DNA of 64,000 bases from contig NZ_RBTP01000033.1 in assembly GCF_003702045.1 (NCBI RefSeq), forward strand, positions 1 through 64,000. The letters run 5' to 3'. Position numbers and translations under genes: made by a program. Below, one piece after another: positions 30,498 to 40,808 of this stretch. This stretch comes from Pseudomonas viridiflava (GTDB lineage: Bacteria; Pseudomonadota; Gammaproteobacteria; Pseudomonadales; Pseudomonadaceae). The number at the start of each line of letters is the position of its first letter. Positions within the stretch are counted from its first letter, which is position 1. Below the pieces are notes generated by a model, which ran no database searches, had not been told where the DNA came from, and saw only the letters and a list, made by a program, of their open reading frames with translations.

Positions 30498-31157
30498 TTA
30501 AACGCCGCGCCCATTCAGCCAGGTGCGCAGCTCTGAAAAATGCTCGATAGCCAGACGTGGCTCGTGTTCACGCAGAGCATCCAGCGACTGCGCACCATAG
30601 CCCACCGCGACAGAGTCCATGCCCGCATTGCGCGCCATCTGCAGATCGAACGAGGAATCGCCGATCATCAGCGAGCGCTCGGGGGCAACATCACAATGCG
30701 CCATGATCTCGTGCAGCATCAATGGATCGGGCTTGCTCGCGGTTTCATCGGCGGCCCGGGTGATGTCGAAATAATCCGTCCAGCCATTGGACTTCAACAC
30801 CCGATCCAGCCCACGACGCGCCTTGCCGGTCGCCACAGCGAGACGGTAGCCCTCTTCGCGAAACGCCTCGATGGACTCGCGCACACCCTCGAACAGAGGC
30901 GAAGGAACGTTATCCATCGCTATATAGCGATCAGCGTAACGCTGCCGGAAGTCGATCAGTTCATTGGCAGTGATCGATGGATAAAGCGTACGAATCGCCT
31001 CGGGAAGCCCGAGCCCGATGATGCCTTTGATCGAGTCATCGTCTCGCGCTTCCATGCCGCCACCGATCGCCGCTGTGCGCATGGATTCGATGATGCGCCC
31101 AATGGAGTCTGCCAGCGTGCCGTCCCAGTCGAAAATCAGCAGATCATAGTGGCGCAC
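30498..31157 (-). CDS. HAD family hydrolase (phosphoglycolate phosphatase-like)
   Basis: HAD-IA phosphatase of 219 residues: nucleophile motif [10 protein letters not shown] (I), ATGK (II), SKPDPLM (III) and [15 protein letters not shown] (IV). It resembles Gph/YniC types; the substrate is undetermined. The start is GTG, overlapping the end of rluC by 14 bp, so it is coupled to the pseudouridine synthase. The order rluC-HAD-sppA is conserved in pseudomonads. Confidence 0.9.
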   Translation of the reverse strand: MRHYDLLIFDWDGTLADSIGRIIESMRTAAIGGGMEARDDDSIKGIIGLGLPEAIRTLYPSITANELIDFRQRYADRYIAMDNVPSPLFEGVRESIEAFREEGYRLAVATGKARRGLDRVLKSNGWTDYFDITRAADETASKPDPLMLHEIMAHCDVAPERSLMIGDSSFDLQMARNAGMDSVAVGYGAQSLDALREHEPRLAIEHFSELRTWLNGRGV

Positions 31158-32103
31158 TCAAACGCTCCACTGTCTTGACCCACATTTCGTCTACAGGTGC
31201 CTGCAAGGTCAACTTGCCGCCATCCGGCAGCGGCACGGTCAACATGTAAGCGTGCAGAAAAAGACGCTTGCCACCCAGATCGCGAATCTCGCGGCTGAAA
31301 TCTTCATCGCCGTACTTGGTGTCCCCCGCAATGGCATGTCCGGCATGCAGGGTGTGGACGCGAATCTGGTGGGTACGACCGGTCACAGGCTTGACTTCGA
31401 CCATCGTGGCAAAATCACCGAAGCGGCGCAGCACCTTGAAAATCGTCAGCGCCTCCTTGCCCTCCTCGTTGACCTCGACCATGCGCTCGCCTGAGCGTAG
31501 ATTGCTCTTGAGCAACGGCGCGCGGACCTGCTTGATCGCCGTCGCCCAATTGCCACGCACCAGCGCCATGTAGCGCTTGTCCACACCGTCGCCACGCAGC
31601 GCTTCATGCAAGTGGCGCAACATGCTGCGCTTCTTGGCGATCATCAGCAGGCCGGACGTGTCGCGATCAAGACGGTGAACCAGCTCAAGCTCCTTGGCGT
31701 CCGGGCGCAACTGGCGAAACGCCTCGATCACACCAAAACTCAAACCGCTGCCGCCATGCACGGCGATGCCGGCAGGCTTGTTGAGCACGATCAACGCCTT
31801 GTCTTCGTAAACGATGGCCGCTTCGAGGCGCTGCAACAGGCCCTGCGCGACAGGCGCGGGCTCGTCGCGCTCAGGCACGCGCACAGGGGGAATGCGTACG
31901 ATATCTCCTGCCTGCAACTTGTACTCGGGCTTGATCCGCCCCTTGTTCACACGCACTTCGCCTTTGCGCAAAATGCGGTAAATCAAGGTCTTGGGCACAC
32001 CCTTGAGATAAGTGATCAGAAAATTATCGATGCGTTGACCGGCAAGTTCCGGCGCAACCTCTACCAGCTGAACGCCGGGGGTTGGAGGGGCAATATTCGT
32101 CAT
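31144..32103 (-). CDS. rluC: 23S rRNA pseudouridine(955/2504/2580) synthase
   Basis: RluA-family enzyme of 319 residues. The N-terminal S4 RNA-binding domain (about 18-75, [17 protein letters not shown]) is followed by the catalytic domain with the active Asp in [17 protein letters not shown] and GRTHQIRVH. It modifies three uridines around the peptidyl-transferase centre. Starts at 32115 and 32103 are both ATG without a clear ribosome site; I chose the second by length match to E. coli RluC. It is divergent from rne. Confidence 0.94.
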   Translation of the reverse strand: MTNIAPPTPGVQLVEVAPELAGQRIDNFLITYLKGVPKTLIYRILRKGEVRVNKGRIKPEYKLQAGDIVRIPPVRVPERDEPAPVAQGLLQRLEAAIVYEDKALIVLNKPAGIAVHGGSGLSFGVIEAFRQLRPDAKELELVHRLDRDTSGLLMIAKKRSMLRHLHEALRGDGVDKRYMALVRGNWATAIKQVRAPLLKSNLRSGERMVEVNEEGKEALTIFKVLRRFGDFATMVEVKPVTGRTHQIRVHTLHAGHAIAGDTKYGDEDFSREIRDLGGKRLFLHAYMLTVPLPDGGKLTLQAPVDEMWVKTVERLSAPL

Positions 32104-32132
32104 GCCGCAAATCATAACAATTTTTTATGGAT

Positions 32133-32161
32133 TTGAAGCACTTAATGATTGCTGCTATAGT
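32133..32161 (+). promoter_or_regulatory. Sigma-70 promoter of rne
   Basis: -35 TTGAAG (32133-32138) and -10 TATAGT (32156-32161) with exactly 17 bp between, pointing toward rne. It predicts a start near 32168 and a leader of about 650 nt. Confidence 0.75.
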
Positions 32162-32167
32162 CGCGAA

Positions 32168-32819
32168 CGCCGCCATAAGCGGCCGGACAGCGGACCAACG
32201 GTTGACAACCGACCCTGACCAACGCAATTCCAGAGGACGTGAGGCCGTCCTACGGGGCTTTCGGTGACAACGCAGCATGCTGGAAACGTAACAAGCGCGG
32301 GTGACATGAGGCCGGAAACACGCCAGATCGCTGAGCAGACAGCTCGCCTTCAGTGCGAATAATTCACGGCCAGTTCACAAGGTGCAGTCGCTTCCAGACG
32401 CTACGAGCGAACGCTTCGGGAACAACGCCTAAAGCCATGATGCGCGACCTTCCCTATCGAAGATCGCGGTAAATGCCAACCCGCTGCGGATTCTGCGCGC
32501 GGCAGCACCCGAATTATCAGGGATACGTGTAGGGTGGAGACGCACAACCATCGGACTGTGTAGCAAAAGGCTTGTTTTAGACGCTTCATCTCGTCCGCTA
32601 CCGATGGTCGATTCCTCCTCCTGACAAAGCTTTTGCTGAAAGGGTGTCCTAGGTCACCACAGCAAGCAGGAAACGTCGTCGCGACGCCCCGCCCCTTCTG
32701 GGCAGGAAAATCGCTAGACACTGGAGTGTCCAACCACTCTTGACGTGCCCTGACACCGACCGTGAGAAGTCGTGTGTGCCGAACGCCGTTTCCGGCAGCC
32801 CGGAAACCGACGGTACTAC
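32168..32819 (+). promoter_or_regulatory. Long 5' untranslated leader of rne (rne-II type)
   Basis: This stretch of about 650 bp holds no convincing gene. It runs from the rne promoter to the start codon. Just before the ATG is a perfect 8-bp hairpin GTTTCCGG/CCGGAAAC with loop CAGC (32788-32807), and no Shine-Dalgarno sequence is evident. Established knowledge: in E. coli the 361-nt rne leader is cut by RNase E itself for autoregulation, and a structured rne leader called rne-II has been described in Pseudomonas. I infer the same role here; I could not fold the region or compare it with the Rfam model. Confidence 0.7.
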
Positions 32820-35800
32820 ATGAAAAGAATGCTGATTAACGCAACTCAACCCGAAGAGTTGCGTGTTGCACTGGTAGACGGCCAACGCCTCTACGACCTG
32901 GACATCGAGTCAGGCGCACGCGAGCAGAAGAAGGCCAATATCTACAAAGGCCGGATCACTCGCATCGAACCCAGCCTTGAGGCTGCCTTTGTCGATTTCG
33001 GCTCTGAGCGCCACGGCTTTCTGCCCCTCAAGGAAATCTCCCGCGAGTACTTCAAGAAAGCCCCTGAAGGCCGCGTCAACATCAAGGACGTCCTGAGCGA
33101 AGGCCAGGAAGTCATCGTTCAGGTCGAGAAAGAAGAGCGTGGCAACAAGGGCGCAGCCCTGACCACCTTCATCAGCCTGGCAGGCCGTTATCTGGTCCTG
33201 ATGCCGAACAACCCACGCGCCGGTGGCATTTCGCGTCGTATCGAAGGCGAAGAGCGCAACGAGCTGCGTGAAGCCCTCAACGGTCTGATCGCCCCTGCCG
33301 ACATGGGCCTGATCGTTCGCACCGCAGGCCTGGGCCGCAGCAGCGAAGAGATGCAATGGGACCTCGACTACCTGTTGCAGTTGTGGACCGCCATCAAGGA
33401 AGCGTCCCTGGATCGCTCCGCGCCGTTCCTGATCTATCAGGAAAGCAACGTCATCATCCGCGCCATCCGCGACTACCTGCGCCAGGACATCGGCGAAGTC
33501 CTGATCGACAGCGTCGAAGCTCAGGAAGAAGCCCTGACCTTCATCCGTCAGGTGATGCCGCAGTACGCCAGCAAGATCAAGCTGTACGAAGACAGCGTCC
33601 CGCTGTTCAACCGTTTCCAGATCGAAAGCCAGATCGAGACCGCGTTCCAGCGCGTCGTCGAACTGCCTTCCGGTGGCTCCATCGTCATCGATCCGACCGA
33701 AGCACTGGTGTCCATCGACATCAACTCGGCGCGCGCCACCAAAGGCAGCGACATCGAAGAAACCGCCCTGCAGACCAACCTTGAAGCCGCCGAAGAAATC
33801 GCCCGCCAATTGCGCCTGCGCGACATCGGCGGCCTGATCGTCATCGACTTCATCGACATGACGCCGGCCAAGAACCAGCGCGCCGTGGAAGAAAAGGTCC
33901 GTGAAAGCCTTGAAGCCGACCGTGCCCGCGTTCAGGTCGGCCGCATCTCGCGCTTCGGCCTGCTGGAAATGTCCCGTCAGCGCCTGCGTCCATCGCTGGG
34001 CGAAAGCAGCGGCATCGTCTGCCCGCGCTGCAACGGCACTGGCATCATCCGTGATGTCGAATCGCTGTCGCTGGCCATCCTGCGCCTGATTGAAGAAGAA
34101 GCCCTGAAGGACCGTACTGCCGAAGTACGTGCCCAGGTGCCGATTCCAGTCGCCGCGTTCCTGCTCAACGAGAAACGCAACTCGATCACCAAGATCGAAC
34201 TGCGCACTCGCGCACGCATCATCATCCTGCCGAACGATCATCTGGAAACGCCGCACTTCGAAGTGCAGCGTCTGCGTGATGACAGCCCGGAAGCCCACAA
34301 CAATCAGTCCAGCTACGAAATCGCCGCTGCCGCTGCCGAAGTGGAAGAAATCGCCCCGCTGGCTGCCGCGACCCGCACCCTGGTTCGCCAGGAAGCCGCC
34401 GTCAAGACCGCACCAGCCCGCGCCAACGCGCCTGTTCCGGTAGAAGCGGTTGCACCGGCTCCCGCACCAAGCCTGCCTGAGCCAAGCCTGTTCAAAGGCC
34501 TGGTCAAATCTTTGGTGAGCCTGTTCGCCACCAAGGAAGAGCCTGTCGCACCGGCCGTGGTCGAGAAACCGGCTGCCGTTGAGCGCCCGGCCCGTAACGA
34601 AGAGCGTCGCAACGGCCGTCAACAGAGCCGCGGCCGCAATACCCGTCGTGACGAAGAGCGTAAGCCTCGCGAAGAACGCGCCCCTCGTGAGGAGCGTGCA
34701 GAACGTGCTCCACGCGAAGAGCGTGCGCCACGTGAGGAACGCGCACCGCGTGAAGAACGTGCACCTCGCGAGACACGTGACGATGCAACACCGACCACCA
34801 CTCGCGAAGAACGTCCAGCCCGTACTTCCCGTGAGCGCAAGCCGCGTGAAGGTCGCGAAGAGCGTCCGGTCCGCGAACTGCGTGAGCCACTGGACGCGGC
34901 ACCTGCCGTGAACCTGGCCCGCGAAGAACGCCCTGAGCGCGCACCGCGTGAAGAACGTCAGCCTCGTGCGCCGCGTGAAGAGCGTCAACCACGTGCCGAG
35001 CAGGCCATTGCCGAGACCAGCGAAGAAGAAGTACTGCTGAACGAAGAGCAGGCAAACGATGACAACCAGGACAGCAATGACGGCGAACGCCCTCGTCGCC
35101 GCTCCCGTGGTCAGCGTCGCCGCAGCAACCGTCGTGAGCGTCAGCGTGATGCAAACGGCAATGTGATCGAAGGCTCGGAAGAAAACGGCAACGAAGAAGA
35201 GCAAGGCGCTGATACCGCTGCCGCCCTGGCCGTCACCGCCGCTGCTGCCAGCACCGTGATCAGCGCTCCTGCCGAGGCTCAGGCCAACGAGCAGGCCGAA
35301 CGCGCCAACATCTATGCTGAAGCGCTTGTGGTTGAGACTGCCGAGTCCGCGACGACCGTCGAAACGCCAGCCGTTGTGACGCCTGAGGTGCAAGCCCCAG
35401 CCGAGCAAGCACCGGTTGCCGTTGAACCGACCACTGAAGCGCCTACTGTTGAAGTGCCTGCTGTCGAAGCCCCCGTTGCCGATGAGGCACCCAAGGCGCA
35501 CCCGGCACCGGAGGTTGAGGTTCAGCCAGCAGTGACCGAAGCGCCGGCTTTTGCCGCGCAGACTGAACTGTTCGATGCCCCTCACGCCGAACGCGTCGTG
35601 CCGTTCACCCCAACGCCTGAACCGACGCCTGAGCCACAAGCTCCTGTCGAGGCCAACGCCGAGGAAGAAGTGCCAGCCACTGAATCCTCGGAGCTGCCGA
35701 CACCTGCTCCAGCCGCAGAGCCTGCGTTCGTGAAGGAGGAGCCCGCTCCTTACTTCGCCCCGCAAGCCCCGGCTGCCGAAGAAGCCCCTGCCGTGCAGGA

Positions 35801-36074
35801 AGCTCAGGAGCCAGTAGCTGTTGAAGCCCCGGCCTTGCCGGTCAGCAGCACAGGTCGTGCGCCGAACGATCCTCGTGAAGTTCGTCGTCGCAAGCGCGAA
35901 GAAGAAGCTCGCCGTCAGAAGGAGGCTGAACAGGCTGCTTCTGCCGCGCCAGTAGCGACTGAGCCTGCACCGGTTGTGGTAGAAGCAGAGTCGGCACAGC
36001 CGCAGCTGCACACCGGGCAAGACGCTGAGCAGCAACACACCGAGAAAGAAACCGAGCCTAAACCACTCGTCTAA
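32820..36074 (+). CDS. rne: Ribonuclease E
   Basis: Endoribonuclease and scaffold of the RNA degradosome, 1084 residues. The ATG at 32820 starts [21 protein letters not shown]. The S1 domain lies at about 35-120. The catalytic metal ligands Asp300 ([13 protein letters not shown]) and Asp343 (VIDFIDM) align with E. coli D303 and D346, and the Zn-link CPRC uses Cys401 and Cys404. The non-catalytic half is disordered: an amphipathic helix [12 protein letters not shown] (about 557-568), like the E. coli membrane-targeting helix; an Arg/Glu repeat region (about 600-730) likely to bind RNA; a long Pro/Glu/Ala stretch; and a basic [14 protein letters not shown] near the end. Confidence 0.97.
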   Translation: MKRMLINATQPEELRVALVDGQRLYDLDIESGAREQKKANIYKGRITRIEPSLEAAFVDFGSERHGFLPLKEISREYFKKAPEGRVNIKDVLSEGQEVIVQVEKEERGNKGAALTTFISLAGRYLVLMPNNPRAGGISRRIEGEERNELREALNGLIAPADMGLIVRTAGLGRSSEEMQWDLDYLLQLWTAIKEASLDRSAPFLIYQESNVIIRAIRDYLRQDIGEVLIDSVEAQEEALTFIRQVMPQYASKIKLYEDSVPLFNRFQIESQIETAFQRVVELPSGGSIVIDPTEALVSIDINSARATKGSDIEETALQTNLEAAEEIARQLRLRDIGGLIVIDFIDMTPAKNQRAVEEKVRESLEADRARVQVGRISRFGLLEMSRQRLRPSLGESSGIVCPRCNGTGIIRDVESLSLAILRLIEEEALKDRTAEVRAQVPIPVAAFLLNEKRNSITKIELRTRARIIILPNDHLETPHFEVQRLRDDSPEAHNNQSSYEIAAAAAEVEEIAPLAAATRTLVRQEAAVKTAPARANAPVPVEAVAPAPAPSLPEPSLFKGLVKSLVSLFATKEEPVAPAVVEKPAAVERPARNEERRNGRQQSRGRNTRRDEERKPREERAPREERAERAPREERAPREERAPREERAPRETRDDATPTTTREERPARTSRERKPREGREERPVRELREPLDAAPAVNLAREERPERAPREERQPRAPREERQPRAEQAIAETSEEEVLLNEEQANDDNQDSNDGERPRRRSRGQRRRSNRRERQRDANGNVIEGSEENGNEEEQGADTAAALAVTAAAASTVISAPAEAQANEQAERANIYAEALVVETAESATTVETPAVVTPEVQAPAEQAPVAVEPTTEAPTVEVPAVEAPVADEAPKAHPAPEVEVQPAVTEAPAFAAQTELFDAPHAERVVPFTPTPEPTPEPQAPVEANAEEEVPATESSELPTPAPAAEPAFVKEEPAPYFAPQAPAAEEAPAVQEAQEPVAVEAPALPVSSTGRAPNDPREVRRRKREEEARRQKEAEQAASAAPVATEPAPVVVEAESAQPQLHTGQDAEQQHTEKETEPKPLV
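34640..35010 (+). repeat. Arg-Glu-Glu-Arg repeats in the RNase E scaffold region
   Basis: In-frame degenerate repeats coding for [12 protein letters not shown] units, about 12 copies, four of them nearly tandem at 34680-34770. At DNA level the unit is near CGTGAAGAACGTGCACC, with mostly synonymous differences. Such tracts vary in copy number by slippage. Confidence 0.8.
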
Positions 36075-36092
36075 TCCCGGCCCATGAAAAAG

Positions 36093-36124
36093 CCCTGCCT
36101 GTGCAAACAAGCAGGGTTTTTTTA
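36093..36124 (+). terminator. Terminator of rne
   Basis: Stem CCCTGC/GCAGGG with a 12-nt loop followed by T7, starting 19 bp after the rne stop. Confidence 0.88.
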
Positions 36125-36179
36125 TGCCTGCGGTTTAGTGCCTTGATAATTGATAATGCACAGTGCCTGACTGAACCGC

Positions 36180-36580
36180 GCTATTAACCAGCCGTCTGCT
36201 TCTCCAGATAACGCAGAAGCACTGAAGGCCTTTCCAACGCGATAGTGAAAGCAACGCCGATTGCGACGCGGGTGGAGGCTGAGTCGTGGCGCTGATTCGG
36301 GGGGCAATCTGCATGGATGCCGATTGAGCCGCACTGGGCCAGGGATGGCCCGTTTGCGGCGCCTCCCCGAATCAGTGTCAGGACGAAGGAACCCCGGCGA
36401 AGCCGGGGCCGAAACCAGAGCCAAGGAGTTTGCTTGCTTTGCTCCGTCAAAGCGGGTCGCCGAGGGGCGAAAGGCGACTCAAGCCGAGCGCCAGGTTAAC
36501 TGAACCCACGGCCTGTAATAAATATGACGCCCAACATCATGGCTGTATACCTATGTGGAGCGACGGGAACGATCAGTGCC
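36180..36580. repeat. Repeat-rich non-coding patch between rne and murB
   Basis: This 484-bp gap (36125-36608) holds no gene I trust. It includes a hairpin CCCCGGC-GAA-GCCGGGG (36392-36408), a second inverted pair around GTCGCC/GGCGAC (36465-36480), and a degenerate REP half GTGGAGCGACGGGAACGATCAG-like segment near 36555-36575 (key part GGGAACGATCAG). Minus-strand frames here read peptides such as PWLWFRPRLRRGSF and SLAQCGSIGIHADCP, which I recall as recurring spurious proteins in many Pseudomonas genomes. I therefore call it a dispersed non-coding repeat. Confidence 0.5.
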
Positions 36581-36608
36581 AATCTGAAACCTGCCAGCGC
36601 TCAAAGGC

Positions 36609-37628
36609 TCAGTAGAGATTCGGTTCCATCTCAAGCTTGACATTGAACCGCTCTGCAATGTCGGCCTGTATGCGACGTGCCAGATTCAACAATTGCAACC
36701 CAGTGGCCTCGCCATAGTTGACCAGCACCAGCGATTGAAGCGCGTGCACACCCGCATCGCCTTCACGAAACCCCTTCCAGCCAGCCCGCTCGATCAACCA
36801 GCCAGCGGCCAGCTTCACGCGGGCGTCCGCCTGTGGATAACCGACCACACCCGGATGCTCATGCTTGATAGCAGCAAAGGATTGAGCCGAAACAACCGGA
36901 TTCTTGAAGAAACTTCCCGCATTGCCCAGCACTGCAGGGTCCGGCAGTTTTTCACTGCGAATGGCGCAGATGGCCGTGCTGACATCGAAAGGCGTAGGCT
37001 GCTTGATACCCATCTCATCAAGACGCTGGCGAACCGGGCCGTATTCAAGGTGTAGCTTCGCTTCCCACGTCAGCCTGAATCGAACGCGCAAGATCAGCCA
37101 GCGGCCAACCTCATGCTTGAAAACGCTGTCGCGGTAGCCGAAAGCGCAGTCCTCTAACGAGAACTCCCGTAGCTCACCGGTTTCCCGATCCAGCGCCGTC
37201 AGGCTGTGGAAGACGTCCTTGATCTCGACTCCGTAAGCACCAATGTTCTGCATCGGCGCAGCGCCGACGGTGCCCGGAATCAAGCTGAGATTTTCGAGCC
37301 CGGCAAGACCCATCTTGAGGCAAGCCTGAACGAACGGATGCCACGGCTCCCCTGCCTCGGCCTCCACGATGGCTTCAGAACAGTCTTCTCGCACGATACG
37401 AATGCCGCGGCTGGCCATACGCAGCACCAGCGCCGGAATGTCGCCGCTGAGCAGCAGATTGCTGCCGCCGCCCACAACCAAAAGCGCAACGTCCTGCTCG
37501 GCCGCATAGGCCAAGGCCTGACGCACATCATCGTCACTGTGCGCTTCAGCAAAAAGCCTGGCCTGCACATCAACGCCAAAGGTATTGAAGGGCTTGAGAG
37601 AAACAGCAGGCCGCACGTGCAAGGTCAT
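36609..37628 (-). CDS. murB: UDP-N-acetylenolpyruvoylglucosamine reductase
   Basis: FAD enzyme making UDP-MurNAc for peptidoglycan, 339 residues, type I. N-terminal SLKPFNTFGVD, FAD motif LLVVGGGSNLLLS, NIGAYGVEI, catalytic Ser in GNAGSFFKNP and catalytic Glu in the last residues LEMEPNLY. The ATG at 37628 is used because conserved sequence begins there; an ATG at 37637 is possible. The open frame runs 100 codons upstream into kdsB, but that part is a shadow. Only 34 bp separate it from kdsB. Confidence 0.95.
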   Translation of the reverse strand: MTLHVRPAVSLKPFNTFGVDVQARLFAEAHSDDDVRQALAYAAEQDVALLVVGGGSNLLLSGDIPALVLRMASRGIRIVREDCSEAIVEAEAGEPWHPFVQACLKMGLAGLENLSLIPGTVGAAPMQNIGAYGVEIKDVFHSLTALDRETGELREFSLEDCAFGYRDSVFKHEVGRWLILRVRFRLTWEAKLHLEYGPVRQRLDEMGIKQPTPFDVSTAICAIRSEKLPDPAVLGNAGSFFKNPVVSAQSFAAIKHEHPGVVGYPQADARVKLAAGWLIERAGWKGFREGDAGVHALQSLVLVNYGEATGLQLLNLARRIQADIAERFNVKLEMEPNLY

Positions 37629-37662
37629 TGGCCGCATTTCCCAAACGACTGGAGAACCGACA

Positions 37663-38427
37663 TCAAGCCTCCAGGAGGCGTTTGACGCGCTCAAGGTCTT
37701 CCGGGGTATCGACACCGGCAGGCGGGGCTTCGAGTGCATCGGCCACATGAATGCGCACGCCGTTCCATAGCGCCCGCAACTGTTCGAGGTTTTCAGTATT
37801 CTCCAGCAGGCACGGACCCCAACTGACGAAATCGTGTAGAAAACCGGCACGGTAGGCATAGATCCCGATGTGACGGCGATAAGGCACGCCTGCGGGCAGC
37901 TCTTCACGGTTTGCCGCCAACGCATCACGCGCCCACGGCAACGGTGCGCGACTGAAAGTCAGCGCCAGACCATTGATGTCCGAGGAAACCTTGACCACGT
38001 TCGGGTTGAACAGCGCCGCCACATCGTCGATGGGCTCGGCCAGGGTCGAAATCCCGGCTTCGGGATGCGCCGCCAGGTTGCTCGCGACCTGATCGATGAC
38101 CGCAGGCGGGATCATGGGCTCATCGCCCTGCACATTGACCACAATCGCATCGCTCGCCAGGCCCAACTGCGTCGCCACTTCGGCCAGGCGATCGGTGCCG
38201 GAGTTATGATCGTCACGCGTCAGCAGGACCTCAGCGCCGAACGCCTGGCACGCTTCGACAATGCGCAGGTCATCGGTCGCCACCACGACGCGCTGAGCGC
38301 TGCTCTTGCGAGCCTGTTCCCAGACCAACTGGACCATAGGCTTGCCAGCGATGACCTTGAGCGGCTTGCCCGGAAAACGGCTAGAGCCGTAACGCGCCGG
38401 AATCACTACGGTAAAGTCGGTTGTCAT
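37663..38427 (-). CDS. kdsB: 3-deoxy-manno-octulosonate cytidylyltransferase
   Basis: Activates Kdo as CMP-Kdo for lipid A/LPS core synthesis, 254 residues. [15 protein letters not shown] at the N-terminus, VVATDDLRI, and [11 protein letters not shown] are diagnostic. Its ATG overlaps the ycaR stop in an ATGA. It acts in the same pathway as lpxK two genes upstream. Confidence 0.96.
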   Translation of the reverse strand: MTTDFTVVIPARYGSSRFPGKPLKVIAGKPMVQLVWEQARKSSAQRVVVATDDLRIVEACQAFGAEVLLTRDDHNSGTDRLAEVATQLGLASDAIVVNVQGDEPMIPPAVIDQVASNLAAHPEAGISTLAEPIDDVAALFNPNVVKVSSDINGLALTFSRAPLPWARDALAANREELPAGVPYRRHIGIYAYRAGFLHDFVSWGPCLLENTENLEQLRALWNGVRIHVADALEAPPAGVDTPEDLERVKRLLEA

Positions 38428-38609
38428 TTTTCCAGACGCTCATCGGCCGTCAGGGTGCGCGCTTCGCTTTCCAGCATCACCGGAATGCCCTCCCGAACCG
38501 GGTAGGCAAGGCCTGCACCTTTACTGATCAGCTCGGTCTTGTCCGCACTGAGCTTCAACGGACCTTTGCAGATCGGGCAAGCGAGGATATCGAGTAGTTT
38601 GGTGTCCAT
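38424..38609 (-). CDS. ycaR: Trm112 family protein YcaR
   Basis: Small 61-residue protein beginning [20 protein letters not shown], with a CPxC pair near residue 11 and the Trm112/UPF0434 fold. The ATG at 38609 has AGGA 7 nt upstream. In the conserved lpxK-ycaR-kdsB order it is coupled to kdsB. Its role in bacteria is unclear; the family acts as a methyltransferase partner in other organisms. Confidence 0.93.
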   Translation of the reverse strand: MDTKLLDILACPICKGPLKLSADKTELISKGAGLAYPVREGIPVMLESEARTLTADERLEK

Positions 38610-38626
38610 AGGAGATCCTGAAGCAA

Positions 38627-39622
38627 TCATGGAGAAAGACGTGACAGCTGGTCATCGAACCAACTGACAAACGCGTCGGAAGGCACCGCATCCACCGCCA
38701 GATACCACCAGTCATCGGCCGCAAAGGCACGACACTTCACGGCATCCTTCTCGGTCATGACCAAAGGCAGCGACGGTGTAAAGGTCAGCGCCTCAACGCT
38801 GTAGACAGCATGGTCAGCGAATGCGTGCTGCACAGGCCGCCAGTGTAATCCTTCGAGGGTATTGAAGAAACGTTGCGGGTTACCGATTCCGGCCACCGCG
38901 TGCACAGCCTGACCGGGCGGAAAATGGTCGACAAACCGCCGCTCGCCGCTTCGCAGGTTGATCAGGGCGGCGGGCTTGAGGGTAAATGCATAGCCATCGT
39001 CACGATCGGCCTGTGCGCCGTTGAACAACACGGCATCAACGCTGGCCAATCGTTCGGCCGGTTCACGCAACGGGCCGGCGGGCAGGCAGCGACGATTGCC
39101 CAAGCCTCGGGCGGCATCGATCAGCACCAGCTCAAGGTCCCGGGCCAGCCGGTAATGTTGCAGGCCATCGTCGGACAGGATCAGATCGAGCGGCTCGGCA
39201 GCCAGCAAGGCCTGTACCGCGTGGCTGCGGTTCGGATCGATCATCAACGGCACACCGCAGCGCTGCACGATCAACAGCGGCTCGTCACCCGCCTCGCTGG
39301 CGCTGTGTTCGGGCAGTACACGCCAGGGCAGGCTTGGCGGTTTTGCGCCGTAGCCACGGCTGACGACACCCACCCGCAAGCCACGACGCTGACAATGCTC
39401 GATCATCCACAGGATCAACGGGGTCTTGCCGGTGCCACCCACCGTGATATTGCCGACCACGATGACCGGCACCGGCGCGCGGTAGATATCGCCCTCACCC
39501 GCCAGGAATCGGGCACGCTTGCCATCGACGACTCGACGGTAAAGGCTTTCCAGAGGACGCAGCAGCGCCAGCGCAGGGTGGCCGTTGTACCAGGCGTCAA
39601 GCAAACGGTCGGTGAATGCCAT
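38627..39622 (-). CDS. lpxK: Tetraacyldisaccharide 4'-kinase
   Basis: Inner-membrane P-loop kinase (331 residues) that phosphorylates the lipid A precursor at position 4'. A membrane-associated N-terminal helix ([13 protein letters not shown]) precedes the Walker [16 protein letters not shown] (about 55-69). Also SRGYGAK and [11 protein letters not shown]. The ATG at 39622 shares one base with the exbD stop (TGATG), showing coupling. Confidence 0.95.
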   Translation of the reverse strand: MAFTDRLLDAWYNGHPALALLRPLESLYRRVVDGKRARFLAGEGDIYRAPVPVIVVGNITVGGTGKTPLILWMIEHCQRRGLRVGVVSRGYGAKPPSLPWRVLPEHSASEAGDEPLLIVQRCGVPLMIDPNRSHAVQALLAAEPLDLILSDDGLQHYRLARDLELVLIDAARGLGNRRCLPAGPLREPAERLASVDAVLFNGAQADRDDGYAFTLKPAALINLRSGERRFVDHFPPGQAVHAVAGIGNPQRFFNTLEGLHWRPVQHAFADHAVYSVEALTFTPSLPLVMTEKDAVKCRAFAADDWWYLAVDAVPSDAFVSWFDDQLSRLSP

Positions 39623-40053
39623 CAATTAGCCTGTGTGGCCTCGACAGTGGTCATGCGCAGGTGGCTGAAACCAAGCTTGCCCGCAGCATCCATCGCCGTG
39701 ATGACTGACTGGTGCGGGGTCTTGCCATCGGCGCTGATGGACAACGGCAGACTGGTGTCGCCAGCCGATTCGCGCTGCAACGCCTCGATCAGTGTGTCCA
39801 GATCGTTTTTCGGCAGCAACTGGTTGTTCAGGGAAAAGATCCCGTCGGCGTTGATCGCGATGTCCAGGTGCTTGGCGCTCGCATCGACCTCCGGCGTCCC
39901 CGTGACCGCTTGGGGCAAGTCGACCCGCAATTGGGTTTCACGGGTAAAGGTCGTGGTCACAATAAAGAACAGCAGCAGGATGAACACCACATCGATCAAT
40001 GAAACCAGATTGATGTCGATGGTCTCCCGCGGTCTGCGGCGACGAAATTTCAC
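39622..40053 (-). CDS. exbD: ExbD/TolR family biopolymer transport protein
   Basis: A 143-residue protein with one membrane segment ([20 protein letters not shown], containing the proton-path Asp in SLIDVVF) and a periplasmic domain. Partner of the ExbB-like protein coded immediately upstream, with which it overlaps (GTGA). Position next to lpxK and comEC marks it as the third, non-TonB/non-Tol pair of pseudomonads; its energised partner is not known. The start is GTG. Confidence 0.9.
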   Translation of the reverse strand: MKFRRRRPRETIDINLVSLIDVVFILLLFFIVTTTFTRETQLRVDLPQAVTGTPEVDASAKHLDIAINADGIFSLNNQLLPKNDLDTLIEALQRESAGDTSLPLSISADGKTPHQSVITAMDAAGKLGFSHLRMTTVEATQAN

Positions 40054-40727
40054 TTCTTCTTGCTCCCGCCTGCCTTGGCCAGGGATTTAAGGTCAACCTT
40101 GGCATCGATCAGGTCGACATCACGATCACCCTGCACCACCTCGACCAAACGAATGGCCTGCTGCTCCATGCCGACCACCAGCTCATCGACGCGGCTTTGC
40201 AGAAAGCGGTGAAAGAAAATGGCCGGAATCGCCACGATCAGGCCCGATGCCGTGCAAATGAGCGCCTTGGAAATACCGCCAGCCAGTACGCCCGCATTGG
40301 CCGTCGCGCCGGAGCTGTTGAACGACCCGAAAATATCGATCATGCCCAGCACCGTGCCCAACAGGCCCAGCAGGGGCGCCATCGCGGCAATCGAACCCAG
40401 TGCGCTCAGATAACGTTCCAGTTCATGAATGACCCGCGCGGCTGCTTCCTCGATGCACTCCTTCATGATCTCGCGACCATGCTTGGAGTTGGCCAGGCCC
40501 GCAGCAAGAATTTCACCCAAAGGCGAATCGGCGCGCAATTGCTTGAGCTTTTCTTTATCGAGCTTTTGCTCCTGAATCCACTGCCAGACCTGCCCCAGCA
40601 AATGAGGTGGCGTAATGCGGCTGGCGCGCAGCGTCCACAGACGCTCGATGATGATGCCGGCAGCGGCGATGGAACTCAAAATGATCGGCAACATCATCCA
40701 GCCGCCAGATTTGACCAGTTCCCACAC
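40050..40727 (-). CDS. exbB: ExbB/TolQ/MotA family proton channel protein
   Basis: Proton-channel subunit of about 225 residues. I use the GTG at 40727 (VWELVKSGGWMM) because GGGAG lies 8 nt before it and the family N-terminus starts there; an ATG at 40766 is upstream. Three membrane segments are visible (about 10-28, 105-130, 150-172), with the conserved LLGLLGTVLGMI and GISKALICTASGLIVAIP. It forms a channel with the following exbD product. Confidence 0.9.
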   Translation of the reverse strand: MWELVKSGGWMMLPIILSSIAAAGIIIERLWTLRASRITPPHLLGQVWQWIQEQKLDKEKLKQLRADSPLGEILAAGLANSKHGREIMKECIEEAAARVIHELERYLSALGSIAAMAPLLGLLGTVLGMIDIFGSFNSSGATANAGVLAGGISKALICTASGLIVAIPAIFFHRFLQSRVDELVVGMEQQAIRLVEVVQGDRDVDLIDAKVDLKSLAKAGGSKKK

Positions 40728-40808
40728 AGTGACCACTCCCTTGAAAAATTGGCGCCACTCTACCATAGCGTCATCGAGTGCCGAACGATCAGATCGATAT
40801 CTGCGTAT

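Noticed and set aside
32910..36110. A 1066-codon open frame on the minus strand opposite rne
   Set aside because: It is a mirror of the strong codon bias of rne: composition is Phe/Arg/Cys-rich, no domain is recognisable and it has no ribosome site. RNase E on the other strand explains the DNA fully.
36122..36450. Two small minus-strand frames (100 and 88 codons) between rne and murB
   Set aside because: They overlap each other in different frames, contain the hairpins of a repeat region and lack ribosome sites. They are better read as a non-coding repeat.
37629..37928. 100-codon N-terminal extension of murB
   Set aside because: It runs through kdsB in another frame; MurB homology starts at the ATG at 37628.
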